From Paraburkholderia sp. Ac-20340 (GTDB lineage: Bacteria > Pseudomonadota > Gammaproteobacteria > Burkholderiales > Burkholderiaceae): a stretch of 64,000 nucleotides of DNA. Position numbers and translations under genes: made by a program. The stretch lies in contig NZ_JAAGPR010000039.1 of NCBI RefSeq assembly GCF_017104965.1, positions 1-64,000 of the forward strand, read 5' to 3'. The first letter of the stretch is position 1; each line of letters starts with the position of its first letter. Positions 56,410 to 64,000 of this stretch are shown here, piece by piece. The notes below the pieces were generated by a model. The model was not told the origin of the DNA. It worked only from the letters and a program-made list of their open reading frames with translations, and ran no database searches.

Positions 56410-56533
56410 CGTGATGCGCGGGCGCGGCGGCCGGTTCTATACGGCAGTCATTTCGACCGGGTTCCGACCCCGGCCGCGCATGGCGAAAAGTGGATTTTAC
56501 AGCAGTCTCGTAACTAGTCTCTAGCCGCGCTCA

Positions 56534-57346
56534 TCAGCGTTTGTCGGAGATGGCGTCAAGCGCCGTCCGAATATCGGCGATGAACTGCGTGAGTGCTTCT
56601 GCTGCAGTGTCAGGCGATGCCTTCTCGAGCAGTTGCACGATACGGCTGCCGATCACCACGGCGTCCGAGACTTCGGCCACTGCAGCCGCTGTCTGGGCGT
56701 CGCGAATCCCGAAGCCCACGCCAACGGGCAACGGCACGCGGGCCTTGATCGCCGGGATTTTACTCGCGATGCTGGCGACGTCCAGATTCGCTGCGCCCGT
56801 GACGCCTTTGAGCGACACGTAATAGACGTAGCCGCTGGCAATACGGCCCACCGCCGCGATGCGCGCGTCGGTCGAGGTGGGCGCGAGCAGGAAGATCGGA
56901 TCGATGTCCGCGGCCTTCATCTTCGCGGCGAAATCCTCCGATTCCTCGGGCGGATAGTCGACCACCAGCACGCCGTCTACGCCCGCTTCCTGCGCGGCGG
57001 CCGCGAAAGCCTGTGCGCCCATGCGCTCGATCGGGTTGGCGTAGCCCATCAGCACGACGGGCGTTTCGTTGTCGGTTTCGCGGAAGCGCTTGACGTCGGC
57101 CAGCACGCTCTTGAGCGTGACGCCCTTGGCCAGCGCGCGTTCGGACGACTGCTGGATCACCGGGCCATCGGCCATCGGGTCGGAGAACGGTACGCCCAGT
57201 TCGATCACGTCGGCGCCGCCGGCGGCGAGCGCGTGCATGAACTCGACCGTGCGGGCCGGATCGGGGTCGCCTGCCGTCATGAACGGGATCAGGCCTTTCT
57301 TGCCGGAGGCGGCCAGCGCCTCGAATTTGCTCTTGATGCGGGACAT
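56534..57346 (-). CDS. trpA: Tryptophan synthase alpha subunit
   Basis: The 270-residue subunit cleaves indole-3-glycerol phosphate. It has FMTAGDPDPARTVE, then DVIELGVPFSDPMADGPVIQ with the catalytic Glu and Asp, and VGFGIRDAQTAA in the phosphate-binding region. The ATG at 57346 with AGGA nine bases upstream is preferred to the one at 57385. Confidence 0.95.
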   Translation of the reverse strand: MSRIKSKFEALAASGKKGLIPFMTAGDPDPARTVEFMHALAAGGADVIELGVPFSDPMADGPVIQQSSERALAKGVTLKSVLADVKRFRETDNETPVVLMGYANPIERMGAQAFAAAAQEAGVDGVLVVDYPPEESEDFAAKMKAADIDPIFLLAPTSTDARIAAVGRIASGYVYYVSLKGVTGAANLDVASIASKIPAIKARVPLPVGVGFGIRDAQTAAAVAEVSDAVVIGSRIVQLLEKASPDTAAEALTQFIADIRTALDAISDKR

Positions 57347-57417
57347 TTCAGGGTCCTCAGATTCGGTGATACTGCGCGGCGCCAAACAGGGCGGGCGGCG
57401 GCACTGCCTGACTTGAC

Positions 57418-58332
57418 TCAGACGTCTGCCGCCACGCTCGCCGACATCGCGGACGCAGGTGCCGCAGGCTCTGCCTGTGCGGCCAGACTCACGCGTTCGC
57501 GCGCGATCGCGCAGTAACTTTCATTGATTTCATAGCCGACGAATTCGCGCTTCTGACGCGCGCAGGCGACTGCCGTGGTGCCGCTGCCCATGAACGGGTC
57601 CAGCACGCGGCCGCCCGGCGGGCAGCTCGCAAGCACCATGCGCTCGACGATTTCCAGGGGCTTCTGGGTCGGATGATCGACGCGTTCCGCGTGCTGGCGA
57701 TGCAGCCGCGAAACGGACCAGACGTCCTTGGGGTTGTAGCCGAGCTCCAGCCACCTGCTGCCTTCGAAGATTTTCCGCGAACGCGCCTTCTTCGTGGCGG
57801 CATCGTACGGGATGCGGACGGGATCGAGATCGAAGTAATAGCCCTTCGACACCGCGAAGAAACCGATGTTGTCGTGCACCGAGGTGAAACGGCGGGTCGT
57901 GCCGCCCATGCTGGGAACGCGACGATCCCAGACGATCTCGTTAATCATCGTCATTTTCGACTTCAGATACACGAAGATCTCGGGCGCGTATTGCCAGGTG
58001 CAAAACACATAGAGCGAACCGCTGGCTTTCAACTTAGGAATCGCCAGATCGAGCCACTCGTAGGTCCAGGAGAGGAAATCCTCGCCCGAACGCTTGTCGG
58101 AGTCGTTGCCGTAGTCCTTGCCGAGCCCATAAGGCGGGTCGGCGACGATCAAGTCGATCGAGGCATCGGGCAAGTTCGCCGCATCGGTCAGAAAATCGCG
58201 GTTCAGAAGCCGGATTGTTTCGGGCACCGTAGGCAGGGCGAGCGCCACCGCCGCCACTTCTTCCGCGGCGGGAATGCTCACAACTTCACTCACGGGCGCC
58301 GGCATTTCCGGCTCGTCGAACTCGTCACGCAT
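57418..58332 (-). CDS. Orphan DNA methyltransferase within the trp cluster
   Basis: The 304-residue enzyme shows motif IV DPPYGLGKDYG before motif I DPFMGSGTTAVAC and FVGYEI, the order of the beta class of N6-adenine (or N4-cytosine) methyltransferases; DPPY favours adenine. No restriction endonuclease is adjacent, so it is an orphan enzyme whose role is probably regulation or strand marking rather than restriction. A methyltransferase in this place between trpB and trpA is known to me from other Burkholderia. Recognition sequence cannot be read. Confidence 0.88.
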   Translation of the reverse strand: MRDEFDEPEMPAPVSEVVSIPAAEEVAAVALALPTVPETIRLLNRDFLTDAANLPDASIDLIVADPPYGLGKDYGNDSDKRSGEDFLSWTYEWLDLAIPKLKASGSLYVFCTWQYAPEIFVYLKSKMTMINEIVWDRRVPSMGGTTRRFTSVHDNIGFFAVSKGYYFDLDPVRIPYDAATKKARSRKIFEGSRWLELGYNPKDVWSVSRLHRQHAERVDHPTQKPLEIVERMVLASCPPGGRVLDPFMGSGTTAVACARQKREFVGYEINESYCAIARERVSLAAQAEPAAPASAMSASVAADV

Positions 58333-58353
58333 CGCTACTGTTGCTCCGGGCGC

Positions 58354-59547
58354 TTAGAACTGGATGCCCGATCGCTCGGCGACCGTGTGCATGTCCTTGT
58401 CGCCGCGGCCCGACAGGTTCACCAGCAGAACCTTGTCCTTGGGCAGCGTCGGCGCGAGCTTCGCCGCGTAGGCGAGCGCGTGGCTCGATTCGAGCGCCGG
58501 AATGATGCCTTCGATGCGGCAGCAGTCGTGGAACGCCTTGAGCGCTTCCTCGTCGTCGACGGTCACGTACTGCGCGCGGCCGCTGTCCTTGAGCCACGCG
58601 TGCTCGGGACCCACGCCCGGGTAGTCGAGACCGGCCGAAACCGAATGCGTTTCGATGATCTGGCCGTTTTCGTCCTGCAGCAGGTAGGTGCGGTTGCCGT
58701 GCAGCACGCCCGGCGTGCCGGCCGCCAGCGAAGCGGCGTGGCGCCCCGTTTCCATGCCGTCACCGGCCGGTTCGACGCCGATCAACTGCACCGAACTATC
58801 GTCGATATACGGGTAAAAGATGCCCATCGCGTTCGAACCGCCGCCCACGCAGGCAATCACGGCGTCAGGCTGACGGCCGGTGATTTCCGGCATCTGCACG
58901 CGGCATTCGTCGCCGATCACGCGCTGGAAGTCGCGCACCATCATCGGGTACGGATGCGGGCCCGCCACGGTGCCGATGATGTAGAAGGTGTTTTCGACGT
59001 TGGTGACCCAGTCGCGCATGGCTTCGTTGAGCGCGTCCTTGAGCGTGCGCGAGCCCGATTCGACCGGCACGACCGTCGCGCCGAGCAGCTTCATGCGGTA
59101 GACGTTGGCGGCCTGACGGCGCACGTCTTCGGCGCCCATGTAGACCACGCACTCCATGCCGAAGCGCGCCGCGATCGTGGCCGTGGCCACGCCGTGCTGA
59201 CCCGCGCCGGTTTCGGCGATCACGCGCGGCTTGCCCATGCGGCGGGCGAGCAGCGCCTGGCCGATCACGTTGTTCACCTTGTGGGCGCCCGTGTGGTTCA
59301 GGTCTTCGCGTTTGAGGTAAATCTGCGCGCCGCCCACCATCTCGCTCCAGCGCTGCGCGTGATAGATCGGCGACGGACGGCCGACAAAATGCTTCAATTC
59401 GCGCTGATATTCAGCGACAAACTCGGGATCGTCCTTGAACTTCGCGTAAGCCACGCGCAGTTCCTCGATCGCCTGCATCAGGGTTTCGGCAGCGAACACG
59501 CCGCCATATTGGCCGAAATGGCCTCGTTCATCGGGCAAATTGTACAT
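58354..59547 (-). CDS. trpB: Tryptophan synthase beta subunit
   Basis: The 397-residue PLP enzyme joins indole and serine. The lysine is in HTGAHKVNNVIGQ (about residue 88); ETGAGQHGVA and GGGSNAMGIFYPY bind substrate and the PLP phosphate. It starts 62 bp after trpF ends and is followed by the methyltransferase gene after 21 bp. Confidence 0.96.
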   Translation of the reverse strand: MYNLPDERGHFGQYGGVFAAETLMQAIEELRVAYAKFKDDPEFVAEYQRELKHFVGRPSPIYHAQRWSEMVGGAQIYLKREDLNHTGAHKVNNVIGQALLARRMGKPRVIAETGAGQHGVATATIAARFGMECVVYMGAEDVRRQAANVYRMKLLGATVVPVESGSRTLKDALNEAMRDWVTNVENTFYIIGTVAGPHPYPMMVRDFQRVIGDECRVQMPEITGRQPDAVIACVGGGSNAMGIFYPYIDDSSVQLIGVEPAGDGMETGRHAASLAAGTPGVLHGNRTYLLQDENGQIIETHSVSAGLDYPGVGPEHAWLKDSGRAQYVTVDDEEALKAFHDCCRIEGIIPALESSHALAYAAKLAPTLPKDKVLLVNLSGRGDKDMHTVAERSGIQF

Positions 59548-59609
59548 AAGTCACTCGCTCGGCCAATCAGCGCGCCTTGCCTTGCGCAAGGGCTGACCAG
59601 CCAAAGAAA

Positions 59610-60290
59610 TTATCCCGCGTCCGCTTCGCGCACTGCGCGTACGAACGCCGCCATGCGGGCGTGATCCTTCACGCCCTTCGCGCCCGGAACCTCGATGCCA
59701 CTGGAGACATCGACGGCGAACGGACGCACCTGGCGAATCGCATCACCGACGTTTTGCGCGTTCAAGCCACCACTCAAAACGGCCCGACGCGCGAGCCCTG
59801 CGGGGATAAGTGACCAATCGAAGACCTTCCCGCCACCGCCGTAACCATCGACATGAGTGTCGAACAGCAGGCCGCTGGCTGATGAATAACTGTTTGCCGA
59901 TTCTATCAAATCAGTCTGCCGAGTATCCGCCGCCACTCGCAGCGCCCGCAACCAGGGCAAACCGGCAACGGCCGCCAGCGCCTCGCACTGACGCGGGGTT
60001 TCGTCGCCGTGGAACTGCAGCAGCGTCAGCGAGACATTGCTCGCCACTTCGCTGATCCATTCCGGCGTGGCGTTCACGAACAGCCCCACCACCGAAACGA
60101 ACGGCGGGATATCGTGCGTCAGCTCGACGGCCTGCGCGACGCTCACCGAGCGCGCGCTCGGCGGATAGAACACGAGGCCGATGGCGTCGGCGCCCAGGTC
60201 GATGGCGTGCGCAACCGCTTCGGGCGTCGACAGCCCGCAAAGCTTGATGCGGGTGCGGTGCTCGGCGACGATGGGCTCGGCTGACGTCAT
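59610..60290 (-). CDS. trpF: Phosphoribosylanthranilate isomerase
   Basis: The 226-residue TIM-barrel enzyme isomerises phosphoribosylanthranilate in tryptophan synthesis. It has IKLCGLSTPEAVAHA (catalytic Cys), ADAIGLVFYPPSARSVS, LLQFHGDETPRQCEAL and VDVSSGIEVPGAKGVKD (catalytic Asp). It lies between truA and trpB in the same direction. Confidence 0.95.
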   Translation of the reverse strand: MTSAEPIVAEHRTRIKLCGLSTPEAVAHAIDLGADAIGLVFYPPSARSVSVAQAVELTHDIPPFVSVVGLFVNATPEWISEVASNVSLTLLQFHGDETPRQCEALAAVAGLPWLRALRVAADTRQTDLIESANSYSSASGLLFDTHVDGYGGGGKVFDWSLIPAGLARRAVLSGGLNAQNVGDAIRQVRPFAVDVSSGIEVPGAKGVKDHARMAAFVRAVREADAG

Positions 60291-60379
60291 AGCAGGTAAT
60301 TTGATTGAAATCGGGTTAATTGAACGCGTGTTCGGCGAACTTCGTGGCGATTAGCCGTCTGAAGCTGCCTCAAGTTGCC

Positions 60380-61183
60380 TCAGGCCGGATCGGTCCAGAC
60401 CGTGCTCCACGGCACGCTGGCCGTTTGCGCCGCAGGAACGGCGAACTCGTCAGGATAACCCACTTGCGCGAGATAAAGGCCGTCCGGCATGAAGGTCGGC
60501 GCGGCCTTGCTGCGATCGAGCCCCGCCAGTATTTCGGCCATCCATGCGGCGGGATAGCGCCCGCGCCCCACCGCCACGAGGCAACCCATCAGGTTGCGCA
60601 CCATGTGATGCAGGAAGGCGTTGGCGCGAAAACGGAAGTGGATGAAGTCGACCTGCGGCCGGATATCGATTTGATACAGATGCTTGACCGGCGTCTTCGA
60701 CTGGCATTCCGACGAACGAAACGCCGAAAAATCATGCTCGCCGATCAGACATTGGGCGGCCTCGCGCATCGCATCGACGTCGAGCGGCGTGTGAATCCAG
60801 CCCGCGCGGCTCGCCAGCATCGGCGAGCGCACCGGATTCACGTAGAGCACGTAGTAATAGGTGCGCTCGAAGGCGGCAAAGCGCGCGTGAAACGCTTCGG
60901 GCATCGGCTTCGCCCATTGCACCGCCACCGTCGAGGGCAGGAACGCATTGGTGCCGCGCACCCACGAGAACGGCGTGCGGTCGAGATCGGTGTCGAAATG
61001 CACGACCTGGCCGAGACCGTGCACGCCCGTGTCGGTGCGGCCCGCGACCACCGTGGCCAGCGGCACGGTAGCGAACTCGCGCAGCGCGCGTTCGAGCGCG
61101 TCCTGCACGGTCTTGCCGTGCGGCTGCGACTGCCAGCCGCAGAACGCGGCCCCGTCGTACTGGATTCCTAGCGCGATACGCAT
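60380..61183 (-). CDS. truA: tRNA pseudouridine synthase A
   Basis: The 267-residue enzyme modifies tRNA positions 38-40. It opens with RIALGIQYDGAAFCGWQSQ, has the catalytic Asp in AGRTDTGVHGLGQVVHF (about residue 52), and FHARFAAFERTYYYVLY. It begins 14 bp after fimV ends, so translation may be coupled. Confidence 0.95.
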   Translation of the reverse strand: MRIALGIQYDGAAFCGWQSQPHGKTVQDALERALREFATVPLATVVAGRTDTGVHGLGQVVHFDTDLDRTPFSWVRGTNAFLPSTVAVQWAKPMPEAFHARFAAFERTYYYVLYVNPVRSPMLASRAGWIHTPLDVDAMREAAQCLIGEHDFSAFRSSECQSKTPVKHLYQIDIRPQVDFIHFRFRANAFLHHMVRNLMGCLVAVGRGRYPAAWMAEILAGLDRSKAAPTFMPDGLYLAQVGYPDEFAVPAAQTASVPWSTVWTDPA

Positions 61184-61197
61184 ACGTCAGGCGGCGC

Positions 61198-63498
61198 TCA
61201 GGACAGCGGCGAGAGCGTGGACAGCAGCGCCTGCGCATCGGCGCGCGTGGCGTGGTCGTTCGACTCGATCACTTCGTTGATGAGCGCGCGCGCGCCTGCG
61301 AGATCGCCCAGATCGATGTATTCGTGGGCGAGATCGAGCTTGTTGCGCGCAATACGCGACAGTTGCTCCGGCGTGAAGACGGGCAGCGGATCGGCGGAAT
61401 CGGGCGGCAGGTTCAGGTCGAAATCGAGCGAGAGCGTGCCGAAGCGCGGCGTACCCATGGGCGGCGCGCCGATCGGCGACGAACCCATCGCGGCGGCGAG
61501 ACCAGCGATCGAGCCGAGACCGGCCATGCCGGCTTCGATGGCGGCGCCCGCCGGCGGCGCGGGCGGCTCGGCCGGCGGCAGCGACTGGCGCGCAATCGTC
61601 TCCGGCGCGGCGACCGGTGTGGCGCCAAAGGAGAAGGCGGGCATGCCGCTGGTCTGCGGGAAATCAGGCACATCCACGCGCGGCGGCAGCATGTCGAGAC
61701 TGCCAAGCGCGTCTACTGCGGACTGCGGAAACTCTTTCGGTACTTCCAGTTGGGCCATTTCTTGTTCTTGGGAAACTGCGGGAACGTCTGGTACTGCGGG
61801 TGCTGCGGATACCACGTGTTCGGCTTCGGGCGCCGACGGCTCGGCCGGGATTTCGTGATCGAGCGGTTGCGGTTCTTCGGTGTGATGTGCAACGGCTGCG
61901 TGCGGCTGTTCGACTTCGTCGCCCGGCAGCGTCAACTCGATCGCGCGCAGTTCGGCGCCGATTGCGGCGTGTCCGGCGACGGGCGGTTCGGCTTCGCTTT
62001 CCGATTCATTTTCCGATTCATTTGCCGATTCACGTGCCAGTTCTTCGGCTTCGCCGGTCGTGCGCACGCCAGCCAGGCTCTCGGGCGGCAGTGCGGCTGC
62101 GCCCAGTTCGGCGGCGGCGGCGAGGCTTGCGGCGCCGGTCGCATCGGCGAGCGATGCCGGTTCGCCCGGCTCGACACCGTGCGGGAGCGCGTCGTGTTCG
62201 GTACGGTCCGCGTGCAACTCGGCGGGGCCGTCCGTGGCTTCGTGATGCGCCGATTCGAACGTCGACGGCGGCAAGGCCTCCGCGCCCAGTTCAGCCGCAG
62301 CGGCAAGGCTTGCAGCTTCGGCGGCGTGGTCTAGCGCGGAATCGGGATCGGCGTGATGCGCCTGGGTGGCTTCGTGCGCGTCTTCTTCGTGCGTCTGCTG
62401 GTACGCGGCGATCGGTGCAAGCGGTGCGATCGGTGCACTCGGTGCCACCGCGGGCGCTGCCGTCTCTTCGGCCGCCGCTGCGCCCTTGCGACGCTTGCGC
62501 GTCAGCAGACGCACGATCAGCGCGACGAAAGCGAGCAGAACGGCCGCCACGACGCCCCAGGTGATCGGCGACACTTCAGGCTGCGCCGCGTTCGCGCCCA
62601 GCGCCTCGCCGCCAGCCGTCGTGCCATGCACGCCCGGCGTCGCCGCACCACCGGCCACTTGAGCCGGTTTGCCGATGCCGTGCTGCTGCAGCGCCATCAG
62701 CACGCGGTTCTTGAGCGCCAGAAGTTGCTGCAGGCTGGAAACCGTCACGGGCGCCGAGGCTGCGCTCGCCGCGCTGGTCGGCGCGACCTGGACCGCGCCG
62801 CTCCACGAATGGGCGTCGCTCGACGGCGCCGCCACGGCGGGCGCGCTCGCAGCCATCGTGGCCGATGCGGAGGAAGCCAAAGCCGCGCTGGCCGCGCCAG
62901 TTGCGCTCGCGGTAGCTTCAGGCGCCGATGCGAGCGCAGCGCCACTCGCCGCAGCCGTGTTCGCAGCCGCCACGGCGGAAGCCGCAGCAGCTGTGGCGGC
63001 AGCAGTCGCGGGCTCGCTGGCCGCCGCGACCGGCGCAGGCGCCGAAGCCGGCGTCACGCCCGAAGCGCCGCTCGCCATATCCGGCGTGCCCGGCACATCC
63101 AGCGTCGCGCCTACCTTGAGGCGGCTGGGATCGTGCTTCATGAACGCGTTCGGATTGGCATCGAACAGCGCCTGGCTCGCACGCGCGAGCGTCGTCTTGT
63201 CGTGCGACTGGGTTACATCGACCGCAACGTCGTGCAGCGACTGGCCCGGCTGTATCGTGTACCGGCCGATCACCGGCAGCGCCGGCGCCACAGCGGATGC
63301 GCCCGAAGCGCCCGACGCAGCAGCAACAGCAGCAGCAGCGCTCGAAGCCTGCGCAGGCGCAGCGCCAGCCGCGGTGGCGGCCTGTGCCCCACCGGCCAGC
63401 GCCAGCACCGCAGCGGCGGCAACGGCTTGCATGGCGCGCTGCGCCTTCGTGTTTTGGATAGCCCGATCAGCGGGAACAGAGTCAAGTCGAACGGTCAT
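61198..63498 (-). CDS. fimV: FimV-like LysM polar protein
   Basis: The protein is about 766 residues from the ATG at 63498 (AGGG eight bases upstream). It has a signal-like segment ending in GGAQAAT, a LysM-like module (YTIQPGQSLHDVAVDV ... DPSRLKVGATLDVP, about residues 80-145), one membrane helix (about 305-330), a long acidic Ala/Glu-rich region, and a C-terminal FimV domain (LDLAHEYIDLGDLAGARALI). FimV proteins bind peptidoglycan and organise polar type IV pilus and secretion functions. Two copies of a ~20-residue module (AASLAAAAELGAEALPP) occur in the acidic part. It is usually found beside asd and truA. Confidence 0.92.
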   Translation of the reverse strand: MTVRLDSVPADRAIQNTKAQRAMQAVAAAAVLALAGGAQAATAAGAAPAQASSAAAAVAAASGASGASAVAPALPVIGRYTIQPGQSLHDVAVDVTQSHDKTTLARASQALFDANPNAFMKHDPSRLKVGATLDVPGTPDMASGASGVTPASAPAPVAAASEPATAAATAAAASAVAAANTAAASGAALASAPEATASATGAASAALASSASATMAASAPAVAAPSSDAHSWSGAVQVAPTSAASAASAPVTVSSLQQLLALKNRVLMALQQHGIGKPAQVAGGAATPGVHGTTAGGEALGANAAQPEVSPITWGVVAAVLLAFVALIVRLLTRKRRKGAAAAEETAAPAVAPSAPIAPLAPIAAYQQTHEEDAHEATQAHHADPDSALDHAAEAASLAAAAELGAEALPPSTFESAHHEATDGPAELHADRTEHDALPHGVEPGEPASLADATGAASLAAAAELGAAALPPESLAGVRTTGEAEELARESANESENESESEAEPPVAGHAAIGAELRAIELTLPGDEVEQPHAAVAHHTEEPQPLDHEIPAEPSAPEAEHVVSAAPAVPDVPAVSQEQEMAQLEVPKEFPQSAVDALGSLDMLPPRVDVPDFPQTSGMPAFSFGATPVAAPETIARQSLPPAEPPAPPAGAAIEAGMAGLGSIAGLAAAMGSSPIGAPPMGTPRFGTLSLDFDLNLPPDSADPLPVFTPEQLSRIARNKLDLAHEYIDLGDLAGARALINEVIESNDHATRADAQALLSTLSPLS

Positions 63499-63590
63499 CA
63501 GATGCCCTGGGCACACCGCTCGCGCGGCGGTCGATCAAACGGGAATTCAAGGGGTCGGGCTCGCAGGCCATGCGCGATGGCTGCGAAAAT

Positions 63591-63622
63591 AAAAAAGCGC
63601 CGCGACTGGCGCGGCGCTTTTT
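63591..63622. terminator. Bidirectional terminator between asd and fimV
   Basis: gcgccgcg (63597-63604) pairs with cgcggcgc (63610-63617) around a five-base loop; an A-run precedes it and a T-run follows it, so it can act on both strands. It lies about 40 bp past the asd stop. Confidence 0.92.
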
Positions 63623-63660
63623 GCCTGTCTACGCGTCATTAGCCGCGTAGTTTAAATGAT

Positions 63661-64000
63661 TCACTTGTCCAGCAGAATGCGAAGCATGCGGCGCAGCGGC
63701 TCAGCAGCGCCCCAAAGCAGCTGATCGCCGACCGTGAAGGCCGACAGATACTCGCCGCCCATCGCCAGCTTGCGCAGGCGGCCAACCGGCACCGACAGCG
63801 TGCCGGTCACCTGTGCCGGCGACAGATCGCGCATCGACGCTTCGCGCTCGTTCGGCACAACCTTCACCCAATCATTCGCCGAAGCGAGGATGCCGTCGAT
63901 CTCGTCGAGCGGCACGTCCTTGTTCAGCTTGATGGTGAGCGCCTGCGAGTGGCAGCGCATCGCGCCGATACGCACGCACAGACCGTCGACCGGAATCGAG
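63661..64000 (-). CDS. asd: Aspartate-semialdehyde dehydrogenase, C-terminal part
   Basis: Only the last ~113 residues are in the window. VDGLCVRIGAMRCHSQALTI carries the conserved His-containing substrate region, and the ending PVGRLRKLAMGGEYLSAFTVGDQLLWGAAEPLRRMLRILL matches Asd of the beta/gamma-proteobacterial type; these are named in shortened form. The enzyme makes aspartate semialdehyde for lysine, threonine, methionine and diaminopimelate. The start is beyond the right edge. Confidence 0.95.
   Translation of the reverse strand, partial: SIPVDGLCVRIGAMRCHSQALTIKLNKDVPLDEIDGILASANDWVKVVPNEREASMRDLSPAQVTGTLSVPVGRLRKLAMGGEYLSAFTVGDQLLWGAAEPLRRMLRILLDK

Overview
The window is a GC-rich chromosomal segment of a Burkholderia-sensu-lato betaproteobacterium (Burkholderia, Paraburkholderia or Caballeronia type). 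The best evidence is the right arm, read on the minus strand: asd, fimV, truA, trpF, trpB, an orphan DNA methyltransferase, trpA, accD, folC, a SPOR-domain gene, cvpA and purF. That order is familiar from Burkholderia genomes. The species cannot be named from the sequence alone.

Layout. 1-5.6 kb: the start of a PHB-depolymerase-like esterase running off the left edge, a PAP2 phosphatase, a ModE regulator with a 14-bp tandem repeat in its leader, and a polyphosphate neighbourhood (CYTH/CHAD protein, DUF465 protein, PPK2). 5.6-12.1 kb: a small hypothetical, an MFS transporter paired with an FAD amine/amino-acid oxidase-type enzyme, and a PAS-PAS-PAS-GGDEF-EAL protein. 12.2-21.1 kb: an AT-richer genomic island bounded by a 30-bp perfect direct repeat. 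21.1-24.8 kb: the tautomerase gene used as integration site with its divergent LysR regulator, a His/Ala-rich exported protein, a metallophosphoesterase and a DUF1345 membrane protein. 25.1-43.6 kb: a seven-gene, tightly coupled trehalose/alpha-glucan operon (glgE, treS-maltokinase, glgB, glgX, treZ, malQ, treY). 43.6-50.7 kb: a CNNM/CorC-type membrane protein, a degenerate histidine kinase, an FKBP isomerase, an AraC regulator, a Tat-exported GMC oxidoreductase with a lipoprotein partner, and a MOSC protein. 50.8-64 kb: the purF-to-asd housekeeping block on the minus strand.

How the genes work together. The glucan operon can interconvert trehalose and branched alpha-glucan in both directions. 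TreS and the fused maltokinase make maltose-1-phosphate, GlgE polymerises it and GlgB branches it. GlgX, MalQ, TreY and TreZ debranch, rearrange and return the polymer to trehalose. The right arm joins tryptophan synthesis, fatty-acid initiation, folate and purine synthesis.

The most interesting part is the island at 12194-21145. It sits in the 3' end of a tautomerase gene and rebuilds that gene's last codons, so the protein is unchanged. No integrase is visible inside it. Its cargo looks like a defence-type set: an AbiC-like two-helix membrane protein; an ~834-residue protein ending in a zinc ribbon and a PD-(D/E)XK-like nuclease motif, next to a second two-helix membrane protein; a HEPN-like gene interrupted by an in-frame TGA, behind two small unknown genes; and a protein with a Cys/His-rich N-terminus. 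None matches a named defence system I recognise. The defence role is inference from domain content and context.
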